From: Mesorhizobium sp. NZP2298 | GTDB lineage: Bacteria; Pseudomonadota; Alphaproteobacteria; Rhizobiales; Rhizobiaceae | Direction of reading: 5' to 3' | DNA: 64,000 nucleotides | NCBI RefSeq assembly: GCF_013170825.1 | Contig: NZ_CP033365.1 | Coordinates: 5,964,001 to 6,028,000 of the forward strand | Shown: positions 1 through 9,372 of the stretch, piece by piece | How the letters are laid out: every line of letters starts with the position of its first letter | Position numbering within the stretch: position 1 is the stretch's first letter | Made by a program: the position numbers and the translations under genes | The notes under the pieces: model-generated | The model's input: only the letters and a program-made list of their open reading frames with translations | Told to the model about the DNA's origin: nothing | Databases searched by the model: none

Positions 1-1
1 A

Positions 2-1261
2 GCGATCTCGCTCCTGCGGCGCCTGGTCGCGACCAACAGCATAAATCCGCTATTCCCCGGAATCCGCCGGGAAGACGTGATCGGCGGAGAGACTGCCTGC
101 GGCGCGATGCTTGCCGATCATCTGTCCCGGTTCGGCTTTGCGTCCGAGACCGTTGCTCACGATCCGGAGCGCAAGAACACCGTCATGCGCAAATCAGGTA
201 CCGGCGGCGGGCGGTCGCTGTTCATCAACGGCCATGTCGACACGGTCGCGCCGTTCCGGCCATCCGAATGGCTCGACGGCAATCCCTGGTCGGCCACAAT
301 CAAGGATGGCCGCCTCTACGGCCTCGGCTCGACCGATATGAAATCCGGCCTCGTCGCCGCAGCACTCGCCGCCTCCGCGCTTGATGCGGCCGGCGTAAGA
401 CTGAAGGGCGAACTCCAGATCCATGCGGTCGTCGGCGAAGAAACAATGAGCCACGAGCTTGGCACCTCGTCGGTTCTCGATGCGGGTTTCGGCGGCGACG
501 CCGCGATCGTCGTCGAGCCCACTTCGCAGCCACGGCCGCTTTCGGTGACCGCTGTGTCGGCCGGAAACTTCAACCTGCAGATCGACGTCAAGGGCTACGG
601 CACGCATTCCGGCAATCGCGGTCCTTCGATCCGGGCGGGCGGCGAAGGCAACGCCGCGGGTGTCAATGCCGTCGAAAAGGCGATGCTGGTCGTACAGGCC
701 TTGCAGCAGCTCGAGCAGGAATGGGGCATCACCAAGTCGCACCCCGCCTTTCCAGCCGGCATCTTCTCCATGGTGCCCGGTGTCTTCCACGGCGACGCCG
801 GCGTGCCGAGCGTGGGATATCTCGCCGAATCCGCGACCGTTGGCTACCTCGTCTGGTATCCGCCGAACGAAAGGCCCGCGGCGATCCGTGCCGAGATCGA
901 GAACCACGTGCACCATGCATCGCAGCTCGACAGTTGGCTACGGCATAATCCGCCGGTCTTCCGCTGGGAGAGCCACTGGCCGGTTTTCGATACGTCGACT
1001 GACCATCCCCTCATCCAGTCGCTGGTGGCGGATCGCGCCGACGTGCTCGGCGCACTGCCGGCCGGATTGGCGCAGACCCATTCCTTCAACGCCGTTTGCG
1101 ACGCTTCCTTCATCGCGGAGAAAGGCATCCCGGTTGCCGCCATGGGCCCGGGAGACCTGCGCTGCGCGCATGCGGTGAACGAATTCGTGCAGTTGACCGA
1201 AGTCTCCGACTGCGCGCGCATTCTCGCCCGAACGATGATGAGGTGGTGCGGTGTGGCTTGA
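2..1261 (+). CDS. M20 family metallopeptidase (ArgE/DapE/CPG2-like), 5' end outside window
   Basis: Zinc-dependent amidohydrolase of the M20 family, which removes acyl or peptide groups from amino acids. The frame is open from the first bases of the window, and the residues before the GTG at 77 read like a normal M20 N-terminus (a LVATNSINP stretch), so the true start lies upstream and the gene is partial. Metal-site motifs appear in the expected order: GHVDTV, GSTDMKSG, GEE, VVEPT, and near the end a His in CAHAVNE. The dimerisation-domain signature GYGTHSGNRG lies between them. It is followed by an ABC importer and hydantoinase genes on the same strand, suggesting that it trims N-acyl or N-carbamoyl amino compounds brought in by that system. 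The exact substrate cannot be read from the sequence. Confidence 0.9.
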   Translation, partial: AISLLRRLVATNSINPLFPGIRREDVIGGETACGAMLADHLSRFGFASETVAHDPERKNTVMRKSGTGGGRSLFINGHVDTVAPFRPSEWLDGNPWSATIKDGRLYGLGSTDMKSGLVAAALAASALDAAGVRLKGELQIHAVVGEETMSHELGTSSVLDAGFGGDAAIVVEPTSQPRPLSVTAVSAGNFNLQIDVKGYGTHSGNRGPSIRAGGEGNAAGVNAVEKAMLVVQALQQLEQEWGITKSHPAFPAGIFSMVPGVFHGDAGVPSVGYLAESATVGYLVWYPPNERPAAIRAEIENHVHHASQLDSWLRHNPPVFRWESHWPVFDTSTDHPLIQSLVADRADVLGALPAGLAQTHSFNAVCDASFIAEKGIPVAAMGPGDLRCAHAVNEFVQLTEVSDCARILARTMMRWCGVA

Positions 1262-1355
1262 CTGCGAGCGCCCGCATCGAAGGGGCGCATGCTCGCCGCA
1301 AGGGTGCCCGGTCGCACGGGGCCTCACGTGTTAATCCGAACAGGAATATCTCCGC

Positions 1356-2123
1356 ATGGTATCTCCGATTCTCGAAGCGCGGGACGTCTACAAGAGCTAC
1401 GGCCATGTCCGTTCGCTCCAAGGCGCCAGTCTTGAACTCTATCCCGCGGAGATCGTCGCTCTGATCGGGGACAACGGTGCCGGCAAGTCGACGTTGACGA
1501 GAGCACTCTCCGGTGTAACGCGGATCGACAGGGGCGAAATCCTCATCGACGGCCAGCCGATCACCTTCCAGTCCCCCCAGGACGCTCGCGAACACGGGAT
1601 CGAGACCGTCTATCAGGACCTGGCGCTCGCCGTCGACCTGAGCCCGGCAGAGAATATCTACCTGGGACGCGAGATCCCACGTGCCGGGATCCTCGGCAAA
1701 CTGGGTTTCATGGATCGGCGTGCCATGCTTGGCGAGACGGAGCGGCGTTTCAAGGATCTGGGCGTAAACCTGAAGGACATACGCGGCGCCGTCGCCAATC
1801 TGTCGGGCGGTCAGCGCCAAGGCGTCGCGGTGGCGCGCGCGCTGATCTGGGCCAAGCGCGTCGTGTTCATGGACGAACCAACCGCGGCGCTGGGTGTTGC
1901 CCAGACGCGCAACGTCCTGAGTCTGATTCAGAGGGTCCGTGACCAGGGCGTTTCGGTCGTCCTCATCAGTCACTCGATGCCTGACGTGCTTGCGGTTTCC
2001 GACCGCATCGTCGTCCTGCGGCACGGTGCGACCGTGGCCCAGTTCAATCGCGGCGAAGCCAAGTCCGACGATCTCGTGGCCGCGATGACCGGCTCGTTGC
2101 AGATGGAAGGACTGGCGCAGTGA
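1356..2123 (+). CDS. CUT2-type sugar ABC transporter ATP-binding protein (single NBD, FrcA-like)
   Basis: Cytoplasmic ATPase of an importer. At 255 residues it holds one nucleotide-binding domain, as in FrcA, rather than the tandem domains of RbsA. Visible motifs are Walker A GDNGAGKST (about residues 38-46), the Q-loop region VYQDLAL, signature LSGGQRQ, Walker B VVFMDEPT and the switch His in LISHS. Its stop overlaps the permease start (GTGA at 2120-2123), so the two are translationally coupled. Despite the sugar-type family, the flanking peptidase and hydantoinase genes suggest a nitrogenous ligand; that is inference from context. Confidence 0.93.
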   Translation: MVSPILEARDVYKSYGHVRSLQGASLELYPAEIVALIGDNGAGKSTLTRALSGVTRIDRGEILIDGQPITFQSPQDAREHGIETVYQDLALAVDLSPAENIYLGREIPRAGILGKLGFMDRRAMLGETERRFKDLGVNLKDIRGAVANLSGGQRQGVAVARALIWAKRVVFMDEPTAALGVAQTRNVLSLIQRVRDQGVSVVLISHSMPDVLAVSDRIVVLRHGATVAQFNRGEAKSDDLVAAMTGSLQMEGLAQ

Positions 2124-3154
2124 CGGTCATCGAACGCCGCAAGGAGACTTCCGTATCCATGGATCCCACAGCGCCAGAAGGAAATTCGGTTCTTCGCCGC
2201 ATCATGGTCGATCGACCGGAAATGATGATCATCATCGCCCTCGTCATCATCGTGGGCTTTTTCGTCGCCGTGCGGCCGGATGCCTTCCTGAGTGGCATCA
2301 ATATCCGCAACATGGCGATCGAGTCAGCCATGATGATGTTCCTTGCGGTGGGCATGACCTACGTCATCATAACCGCCGGCATCGACCTCTCGGTCGGCTC
2401 CGTTCTGGTACTGTCCGGCGTATGCGCGGTGATGGTCATGCGCGCTGTCGGCGTGGATCATCCGCTAGCGCCCTGGATCGGGCTTGCCGCGGCAATGGCC
2501 TGCGGGACGCTCTGGGGGCTGGTGAACGGCTTTTTCGTCGCCAAGACCAAGCTCTCCCCGCTGATCGTCACGCTTGCAAGCATGGGCATCACGCTCGGCC
2601 TCGCGCGGTTGCTTTCGGGCGGCGTCGACATCACAGGCGTGCCGCGCTCGCTCGTCAATTCCGTCGGCATCGGCAGGGTAATGGGCGTACCGGTGATCTT
2701 TCTGATATCGGCCGCTTTCGCGGTCCTGGCAGGCGTCATTCTCCACGGTACGCGGTTCGGCCTGCATACTTTCGCCATTGGCTCCAACCCGCAGGCGGCC
2801 GAGCGCGCCGGCATCAACGTCACGCGTCATTTGATCGTCGTCTACGCGATCTCAGGCTTTTGCGCAGGCTTGGCCGGTTACTTGACGCTTTCGCGTTTCG
2901 CCTCGACGACCATCGCCGGACATTCGATGGACAATCTCAAAGCGATCACGGCGGTCGTACTTGGCGGCGCAAGCCTCTTCGGCGGCGTCGGAACAATGTT
3001 CGGCACCTCGATCGGCGTCCTGATCCCCGTCGTTCTGGCCTCCGGGCTGGTCATCGTCGGTCTCCCGAGTTTCTGGCAGGAAGTGGCCGTTGGCATCGTC
3101 CTGCTTGCCGCTGTCCTCGTCGATCAGTGGAGGCGCAACAGCCGCAGTCGATAA
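2120..3154 (+). CDS. CUT2-type ABC transporter permease (RbsC/FrcC-like)
   Basis: Integral membrane permease of the BPD_transp_2 family, 344 residues. It has a short charged N-terminus and then about 8-10 hydrophobic helices. The characteristic ITAGIDLSVGS segment follows the second to third helix and the VVLGGASLFGG segment lies near the C-terminus. It starts at a GTG that overlaps the ATPase stop by 4 nt. It forms the membrane channel for the ATPase at 1356 and the binding protein at 3278. Confidence 0.93.
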   Translation: MTVIERRKETSVSMDPTAPEGNSVLRRIMVDRPEMMIIIALVIIVGFFVAVRPDAFLSGINIRNMAIESAMMMFLAVGMTYVIITAGIDLSVGSVLVLSGVCAVMVMRAVGVDHPLAPWIGLAAAMACGTLWGLVNGFFVAKTKLSPLIVTLASMGITLGLARLLSGGVDITGVPRSLVNSVGIGRVMGVPVIFLISAAFAVLAGVILHGTRFGLHTFAIGSNPQAAERAGINVTRHLIVVYAISGFCAGLAGYLTLSRFASTTIAGHSMDNLKAITAVVLGGASLFGGVGTMFGTSIGVLIPVVLASGLVIVGLPSFWQEVAVGIVLLAAVLVDQWRRNSRSR

Positions 3155-3277
3155 GGCACGAGACCTCCCTGCGGTGTGCAAGTCCGGATCCGGCTCCTGC
3201 CCGCGCGCAACGGCAAGAAGAAGCACCAAGAGGCGGAAGCAACCTGCCCCCAATCCAACATCCAGATGGAGATCACA

Positions 3278-4231
3278 ATGAAATTGCCTCGGTTGGGAAT
3301 GGCGATAGCCGTGATGGCGATGCTCGCCGGCCAGTCACATGCACAGGAGGTTCGTCCAAAGGTCGAACTCGTTCTCGGTATCCAGATCGGCTTCCACGAA
3401 GCCATTGCCTGCGGTGCCCGGGCTGCCGCGGAAAAGTTCGGCGCGGACATCAAGATCCAGGCCGCCAAGAATTACGGTCCGGCAGACCAGGTGCCGCTTC
3501 TGAACTCGGTTCTGGCCCGCAAGCCCGACTTCATCGTGCTCGACCCGACCAACCGCACGTCGCTTGTCGCGCCGCTGATGGACGTCGTGAGCCAGGGCGT
3601 GAAGGTGATCGCCATCGACACCACGCTCGACGACACCTCGATGCTGACCGCGCGCATCGGCACGGACAATGTCGAAGTGGGCCGCCAGCTCGCCCGCGCG
3701 CTTGCCCAGCAGATCGGTGACAAGAATGGCAAGGTCGTAATGGTGGGGTCGAGCCCCGGAATCTCGACGGTCGACCAGCGTATCCAGGGGTTCGGGGAAG
3801 AGATCGCGAAATTCAAGAACATCACCTTCCTCGGCACCCAATATGCCGGCAACGAGGTGTCGCAGGCGCAGAACATGTTCTCGTCGCTGCTCTCGGCCAA
3901 TCCGGATCTGGTCGGTGTCGCCTCCCCTTCCGAGAACCCCACGATGGGCGTTGCCGGCGCCATCCGCAATGCCGGCGTGGCGGACACCGTTTCTCTTGCT
4001 GGCGTCGACGCCAGCGAAGCCGAGATCGAGCTTCTCAAGGAGGGTGTGATCGACGCACTGGTCATACAGCAACCCTATGCGATGGGATATCAGGCTGTCG
4101 AAGACGCCGTAAAAGTCGCCAACGGCGGCGCGGTGGAGAAGGAAGCCGCCACCGGTGCGATCATTGGAACCAAGGCCAATATCGATACGCCTGAAGTCTC
4201 CAAGTACCTCTACAAGGGCAGTTGCATCTGA
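3278..4231 (+). CDS. CUT2-type ABC transporter substrate-binding protein
   Basis: Periplasmic binding protein of the Peripla_BP_4 (ribose-binding-like) family, 317 residues. The ATG at 3278 is preferred over upstream in-frame starts because it follows a GGAG at about -10 and begins a clear signal peptide (MKLPRLGMAIAVMAMLAGQS, cleavage after SHA). Family features include the LDPTNRTSLVAPLMD region, VKVIAIDTTLDD, and the hinge motif VGVASPSENPTMG. It is third in the ABC set, 123 nt after the permease. A strong stem-loop follows its stop. Confidence 0.92.
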   Translation: MKLPRLGMAIAVMAMLAGQSHAQEVRPKVELVLGIQIGFHEAIACGARAAAEKFGADIKIQAAKNYGPADQVPLLNSVLARKPDFIVLDPTNRTSLVAPLMDVVSQGVKVIAIDTTLDDTSMLTARIGTDNVEVGRQLARALAQQIGDKNGKVVMVGSSPGISTVDQRIQGFGEEIAKFKNITFLGTQYAGNEVSQAQNMFSSLLSANPDLVGVASPSENPTMGVAGAIRNAGVADTVSLAGVDASEAEIELLKEGVIDALVIQQPYAMGYQAVEDAVKVANGGAVEKEAATGAIIGTKANIDTPEVSKYLYKGSCI

Positions 4232-4251
4232 GCTGGCGGTAACATCATCGG

Positions 4252-4284
4252 TGCCCCCGGGTGAACGCTGTCATCCCGGGGGCA
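4252..4284 (+). promoter_or_regulatory. Intercistronic GC stem-loop after binding-protein gene
   Basis: TGCCCCCGGG at 4252-4261 pairs perfectly with CCCGGGGGCA at 4275-4284 (10 bp, 13-nt loop). It starts 20 nt after the binding-protein stop and has no T-run. It is more likely an mRNA-stabilising or attenuating hairpin than a complete terminator, since hyuA starts only 33 nt later on the same strand. Confidence 0.7.
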
Positions 4285-4316
4285 ACAGCGGCCACATACA
4301 GGAACACGCATCCGAC

Positions 4317-6380
4317 ATGAGCAACGTGCTTGGAATAGACATTGGTGGAACGTTCACCGATCTGATCCTCATGCGAGAGGATGGAGCGGTGGTGGAGAAA
4401 GTCCCGAGCACGCCCGCCAATCCAGCTCAAGCCATCGTCAACGGCCTGCAGGTCCTCAAATCGCGGCACGGCGTCGATCTGTCGTCGCTCAGTCTGTTCT
4501 GCCATGGCTCGACGGTGGCGACGAACGCGCTGCTGGAAGGTAAATTGCCGGCGACGGCGCTGGTGGTCACCAAGGGCTTCCGGGACGTTCTCGAGATCGG
4601 CTCGATGATGCGGCCGTCGTTGTTCGATCTGAGGGCGCAGAAGCCAGTTCCGATCGTGCGACGCGAGCTCGTCTTCGAAGTGGAGGAGCGGATCGGCCGT
4701 GCGGGCGACATCGACACGCCCCTGACGAAGGAAGCGATCGACGCGCTGATCGAGAAGCTCCGCTCGGTATCGGTGCGCTCGGTCGCCATCTGCCTGCTAT
4801 TCAGCTTCCGCAATGATCGGCACGAACGCGTGCTCGCCAAGGCCATCCGTGCCGCGCTTCCGGATGTATCGGTCATGGTAAGCGCCGACGTCGCGCCCGA
4901 GATCAATGAATACCCGCGCGCCTCGACCACCGCGATCAGCGCCACGCTCGAACCGCTGGTGGCACGCTACATCGAAGAGATGAGTCGAGGCGTTGTCGCC
5001 GAGGGGCTCACGGCACCGGTCTATGTCATGCAGAGCTCGGGCGGCGTGATGACAGCGGAGGAAACGGCGGCCAACGCGCATCGCATGATCCTGTCAGGCC
5101 CAGCGGCCGGCGTCCTGGCTGCCCAGCGGCTGGCCGAGGCGACGCCTTACGCCAACATGATCACATTCGATATGGGCGGCACCTCGACCGACATATGCCT
5201 CATCAAGGATGCCCGCGCCGAGCTCGAACGCGAATCCGTGTTCGAGGGCAGGCCGCTGCGTGTGCCCCAGTTCGCGATCCACACGATCGGCGCTGGCGGA
5301 GGCTCGATTGCCCGGGTCGACGCCGCCGGCATGCTCAAGGTCGGGCCCGAAAGCTCAGGCGCCATCCCCGGGCCAGTCTGCTATGGCCGTGGCGGAACGC
5401 AGCCGACGGTGACCGACGCGCATGCCGTGCTCGGACGCATAGATCCGTCGAGCTTCCTGGGTGGCGAAATGACGCTGGATGTCGCTGCGGCGCGCAGGGC
5501 TGTAGACGAGCACGTTGCGAAGCCGCTTGGCCTCGGCATCGAGGAGGCTGCCCAGGGCATTCTGGACATTGCCGACGCCGCAATGGCGCGCGGTGTTCGG
5601 GTGGTCAGCGTCAACAAGGGCCATGATCCGCGCGACTTCTCGCTGATGCCGTTCGGCGGGGCCGGCGCCATGCATGCGCTCACCGTTGGTGCGCTGGTCG
5701 AGGTCGGGCGCGTGGTCGTTCCGCAACGAGCGGGGATCTTCTCCGCAGTCGGGCTAGCCAGTTCCGACGTCAAATACGATTTCATCCGCGTGGTCGAGAA
5801 GCCGCTGGATGCAATGCGGCCGACCGAATTCGACGACGTCTACGCGCCGATGAATGCGCAAGCGGTCGACAGGCTGAACCGCAGGATGCCTTCCGGTGCG
5901 ACCATCGACCTCGTCAAGACCGCGCAGCTTCGATACATGCGCCAAGACAACAAGGTCGAGATCAGGCTGCCCACCGGAGAGTTTTCGGCCGAAGCCCTGG
6001 ATAGGTTGGCCGCCGATTTCCATGACGCTCACCTGTTCCAGTTTGGACACAACAATCCGGAAGGCAGGATCGAAGTCGTCTCGCTGTCATTGGAAGCCTT
6101 CGGCCGGATGGGCCATGCGCGGGCCGAGCCGATCGGACCGACGCCCGCTCGCCAACCAACCGAAGCACAGTCCTTCCGCCGGGTCTACTTCAAGGAAACC
6201 GGCTGGAGCGAGGTGGCGGTCTACAACCGAAGTGAATTCCGGCCTGGCGCGTCGTTCGAAGGCCCGGCCATCATCGAGGAACGCGAGGCGACGGTGATCG
6301 TCACGCCGGGCGTCGCCGGTCATGTCGATGGTGGTGGCAACATCGTTCTCGAACGCGCCCCGGCCAAGGTGGAAGCATGA
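4317..6380 (+). CDS. hyuA: Hydantoinase/5-oxoprolinase A subunit (HyuA)
   Basis: ATP-dependent subunit of a hydantoinase/oxoprolinase-type amidohydrolase, 687 residues. The ATG at 4317 is chosen because the protein then starts with the family's N-terminal phosphate-binding motif (GIDIGGTFTDLIL) and an AGGA lies upstream. A second actin/Hsp70-type ATPase motif FDMGGTSTDICLI and GAGGGSIA appear mid-protein, and the C-terminal third matches the A-subunit C-domain. It couples ATP hydrolysis to opening of a cyclic amide such as a hydantoin or 5-oxoproline. Its stop overlaps the HyuB start (ATGA, 6377-6380). Confidence 0.93.
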   Translation: MSNVLGIDIGGTFTDLILMREDGAVVEKVPSTPANPAQAIVNGLQVLKSRHGVDLSSLSLFCHGSTVATNALLEGKLPATALVVTKGFRDVLEIGSMMRPSLFDLRAQKPVPIVRRELVFEVEERIGRAGDIDTPLTKEAIDALIEKLRSVSVRSVAICLLFSFRNDRHERVLAKAIRAALPDVSVMVSADVAPEINEYPRASTTAISATLEPLVARYIEEMSRGVVAEGLTAPVYVMQSSGGVMTAEETAANAHRMILSGPAAGVLAAQRLAEATPYANMITFDMGGTSTDICLIKDARAELERESVFEGRPLRVPQFAIHTIGAGGGSIARVDAAGMLKVGPESSGAIPGPVCYGRGGTQPTVTDAHAVLGRIDPSSFLGGEMTLDVAAARRAVDEHVAKPLGLGIEEAAQGILDIADAAMARGVRVVSVNKGHDPRDFSLMPFGGAGAMHALTVGALVEVGRVVVPQRAGIFSAVGLASSDVKYDFIRVVEKPLDAMRPTEFDDVYAPMNAQAVDRLNRRMPSGATIDLVKTAQLRYMRQDNKVEIRLPTGEFSAEALDRLAADFHDAHLFQFGHNNPEGRIEVVSLSLEAFGRMGHARAEPIGPTPARQPTEAQSFRRVYFKETGWSEVAVYNRSEFRPGASFEGPAIIEEREATVIVTPGVAGHVDGGGNIVLERAPAKVEA

Positions 6381-8068
6381 AGCACGATCCGATAACGACC
6401 GAAGTCGTCCGCCATGCCCTCGAGACCATTGCCGAGGAGATGGGCACAGCCATGCGCCGCACGGCGATGAGCGTGGTCATCAAGGACCTGCGGGACTACT
6501 CCTGCGCCGTGTTTGACTCGCGGGGACGCCTGCTGGCTTGCGCACTGGACATTCCCGGCCTCATGGCCGCCATGGCGCCGGCGCTTCAGGCAACGCTTGC
6601 GAAGTGGGGCGATGATGTCGTCGAAGGCGACGTGTTCATCACCAACCATCCCTATATGGGTTGCGCACATACATCCGATATCAACATCTTCGTCCCCGTC
6701 TTCGGCTCCGACGGCGGCCTGGTGGGGTTCACGGGCGCCATCGCGCATCACGCAGATTGGGGTGGTCGCGTGCCGGGCACGGCCGCCTATGACAGCCGGT
6801 CGCTCTATCAGGAAGGCGTCGTGCTGCCCGCGCTCAAACTGTTCGAGGCCGGCCAGCCGATACAGGCGATCTTCGATATTATACACCAGAACGTACGTCA
6901 TCCTGATCAGAACATGGGCGATCTGCGCGCCCAGCTTGCGTCAGCGCGAGCTGGGCGGGATCGCTTTGTCCAGCTGAGCAAGACCTACGGCCCGAGGGAG
7001 TTGCGGGCAATCCTTTCCGGCCTGATCGACTACACCGCCAAGCGCGTGCGCGCCGAGCTTACCAGCTTGCCCAACGGCACATGGACCGCCGAAGGCGCAA
7101 TCGACGACAATGGCATCACGCCGGGCGCGCGCGTCCGCTATGTCGTCGATGTCACGCTCGAGGAGGATGGCATCACCTTCGACTTTTCGCGCGGCGACAA
7201 GCAGATGCCCGGCGGCATGAACATTCCCTGGGCGTCGCTCCGCTCCGCCGTGCAGTATGCGTTGACCTGCATCCTGCCGGACGACATTCCGGTCAATGAA
7301 GGCGTCATGGACGCCGTCACGATCGTTGCGCCGGTGGGAGGGGCGGTGAACCCGGCGCATCCGGCGGCGGTGGGAGACCGGCATATCGCCTGCGAACGGC
7401 TCTGTGACGTGTTGGTCAATGCAATGGGCCAGATCGCTCCGGAGCGCGGCTCGGCGGGCTGGTGCGTCGGCTTCCCCGTCTTCATCTGCGAAAGCGTCTC
7501 TCCCAAGACCGGCGACAGCGCGGTGCTGCTCGGCATCATTGCCGGGGGTGCCGGCGCCGCGACTGATCGCGACGGGGCAAGCGGCATGGATGTCCATCTA
7601 TCCAATTGCGCGATCATTCCGGCCGAAAGCATCGAGAGCAACTACACCCTGCGGATCGACCGCTATGAATTGATCCAGGACAGCGGTGGGGCCGGGCAGT
7701 TCCGCGGCGGCCTCGGAATCCGGGCCGATTACCGAAACATCTCCGGCAAGGCGATGGACGTGCAGACCGAGGTCGAACAAAGTGCGGCCGACTCGCCGCC
7801 GTGGCCTCTGGCCGAAGGTCGGCCGGGCACGAACTGTTCGGTCTGGATGATCGCGGACGGCAAGGAAGAGGCGCTGCCCTCCAAAGGCTACTTCTCGATC
7901 CCGCCCGGCGGCACCGTCTCCATGCGCGGCGGTGGCGGCGGGGGTAGCGGCGATCCACGCGGCCGCCCCATCGAGACTGTTTTGGCCGACCTGCGCGCCG
8001 GCTTCATCAGCGCCGACGCGGCAAGCAGCCTCTACGGCGTAGATCCGGCGACCGGCGCGAGGGCCTGA
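6377..8068 (+). CDS. hyuB: Hydantoinase/5-oxoprolinase B subunit (HyuB)
   Basis: Partner subunit of HyuA, 563 residues, the usual length for HyuB. Typical features are the N-terminal DPITTEVVRHAL segment, the FITNHPYMGCAHTSDI motif, GAIAHHADWGG with candidate metal-binding His residues, and the glycine-rich C-terminal GGGGGGSGDPRGRP stretch. The 4-nt overlap with hyuA argues for a stoichiometric complex. Substrate (hydantoin, N-methylhydantoin or 5-oxoproline) cannot be decided from the sequence. Confidence 0.93.
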   Translation: MKHDPITTEVVRHALETIAEEMGTAMRRTAMSVVIKDLRDYSCAVFDSRGRLLACALDIPGLMAAMAPALQATLAKWGDDVVEGDVFITNHPYMGCAHTSDINIFVPVFGSDGGLVGFTGAIAHHADWGGRVPGTAAYDSRSLYQEGVVLPALKLFEAGQPIQAIFDIIHQNVRHPDQNMGDLRAQLASARAGRDRFVQLSKTYGPRELRAILSGLIDYTAKRVRAELTSLPNGTWTAEGAIDDNGITPGARVRYVVDVTLEEDGITFDFSRGDKQMPGGMNIPWASLRSAVQYALTCILPDDIPVNEGVMDAVTIVAPVGGAVNPAHPAAVGDRHIACERLCDVLVNAMGQIAPERGSAGWCVGFPVFICESVSPKTGDSAVLLGIIAGGAGAATDRDGASGMDVHLSNCAIIPAESIESNYTLRIDRYELIQDSGGAGQFRGGLGIRADYRNISGKAMDVQTEVEQSAADSPPWPLAEGRPGTNCSVWMIADGKEEALPSKGYFSIPPGGTVSMRGGGGGGSGDPRGRPIETVLADLRAGFISADAASSLYGVDPATGARA

Positions 8069-8073
8069 TACGG

Positions 8074-9372
8074 ATGGACCAGGCGCGCCAGCCTAGCAGT
8101 GCGTTCGGAAAGCCATATTGGCAAGAAGGTGTCGCCTTGCCGGCGATGCCTGCCACGGATCCACCCAAGAGCGCCGATCTCGTCGTCGTCGGTGCCGGCT
8201 ACACCGGGCTCAACGCCGCGCTCGCCGCGGCCAAGGCCGGGCTCGATGTCGTCGTGCTCGACCGCGAGCATCCGGGTTCTGCCGCGAGCGGACGCAATGG
8301 CGGTCATATTTCGACATCCATGAAACCAGGCCTGGCGGAACTGTCGGCCAGGATCGGCGAGACACAGGCCCGGCAGGTTCTGGGCATCGGCTTCTCCGCC
8401 GTACGCTATCTAAACCAGTTGATCGCCCAGGAGGGCATCGACTGCCATCTGGAAACCTGCGGTCATTTCACCGGGGCACATAAGCCGTCGGCAATGACGG
8501 GCCTCGCGGCATGGGCCGAAGAACAACAGTCGCTCGGCAACCCGGTGGAGCTCGTCCGCAAGCAAGATCAACGCAGCTATTGCGGCACCGATCATTTCCA
8601 TGGCGGGGTGTTCATGCCCGCCTGGCAATCTCTGCACCCGGGACGCTACGTCGCCGGCTTGACCGAACGCGTGATGGCGACTGGCGCACGGATCCATGGG
8701 GCGCAGGAGGTCGTTTCGCTAGCTCAATCGGCCAGCGGCGTGCAGGTCGGCCTTGCAGGCGGGGCGGCCATCCGTGCCCGCTCGGTCATCGTTGCGACCA
8801 ATGCGCAAACAGGCCCCGCCACCCCACGCTTGCGTCGCCAGATCATTCCGATCGCCTCGGTCCAGATCGCGACCGAGGCCCTCGACAAGGCGCTGGTTGC
8901 CGAACTTCATCCACGCCGCGCCATGAGCTACGACAGCCGCAGGCTGGTCACCTATACACGCCCCTCCCCCGACGGAACGCGAGTGCTGGTCGGCAGCCGG
9001 GTCCGTTTCAGACCAGGCGACCCCGAGGCTTCGCGGCACAAGATGCACGCGCGCATGGAACGCTTCTTTCCCGAGCTTCGCGGGGTCCGCAGCCAATATC
9101 TGTGGGGAGGGCTGGTGGGCTACACCTTCGATCATCTGCCGCATATCGGCAGCGACGGCGCGGTCCATCATGCGATGGGATATTGCGGCACCGGCGTGGC
9201 GATGGCCAGCTATTTCGGCAATGTGCTCGGCCGCCGGGCCGCTGGTGAAGGTAACGAGACGCTGACGCCGCTCGATGGCATGCCATTTGCGTCGGCGCCG
9301 TTTTACCGCGGCCGACCCTGGTTCCTACCCTTTGCCTTCGCTTGGTACGCGTTCAAGGACCGTTTTGGATGA
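8074..9372 (+). CDS. FAD-dependent amine oxidase of the DAO family (PuuB/OrdL-like)
   Basis: 432-residue flavoprotein. The N-terminal dinucleotide-binding motif is VVVGAGYTGLNAALAAAKAG (about residues 37-56), followed by the ASGRNGGH motif typical of gamma-glutamylputrescine oxidase-like enzymes. GSRVRFRPGD and the C-terminal GYCGTGVAMA FAD-contact segment are present. It probably oxidises a primary or secondary amine released in this pathway, with oxygen or a quinone as acceptor. It starts 5 nt after hyuB and overlaps the cupin gene by ATGA. Confidence 0.85.
   Translation: MDQARQPSSAFGKPYWQEGVALPAMPATDPPKSADLVVVGAGYTGLNAALAAAKAGLDVVVLDREHPGSAASGRNGGHISTSMKPGLAELSARIGETQARQVLGIGFSAVRYLNQLIAQEGIDCHLETCGHFTGAHKPSAMTGLAAWAEEQQSLGNPVELVRKQDQRSYCGTDHFHGGVFMPAWQSLHPGRYVAGLTERVMATGARIHGAQEVVSLAQSASGVQVGLAGGAAIRARSVIVATNAQTGPATPRLRRQIIPIASVQIATEALDKALVAELHPRRAMSYDSRRLVTYTRPSPDGTRVLVGSRVRFRPGDPEASRHKMHARMERFFPELRGVRSQYLWGGLVGYTFDHLPHIGSDGAVHHAMGYCGTGVAMASYFGNVLGRRAAGEGNETLTPLDGMPFASAPFYRGRPWFLPFAFAWYAFKDRFG

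Noticed and set aside
1110..2024. 304-codon minus-strand frame opposite the ABC ATPase
   Set aside because: The plus-strand ATPase has all ABC motifs; the antisense frame has none.
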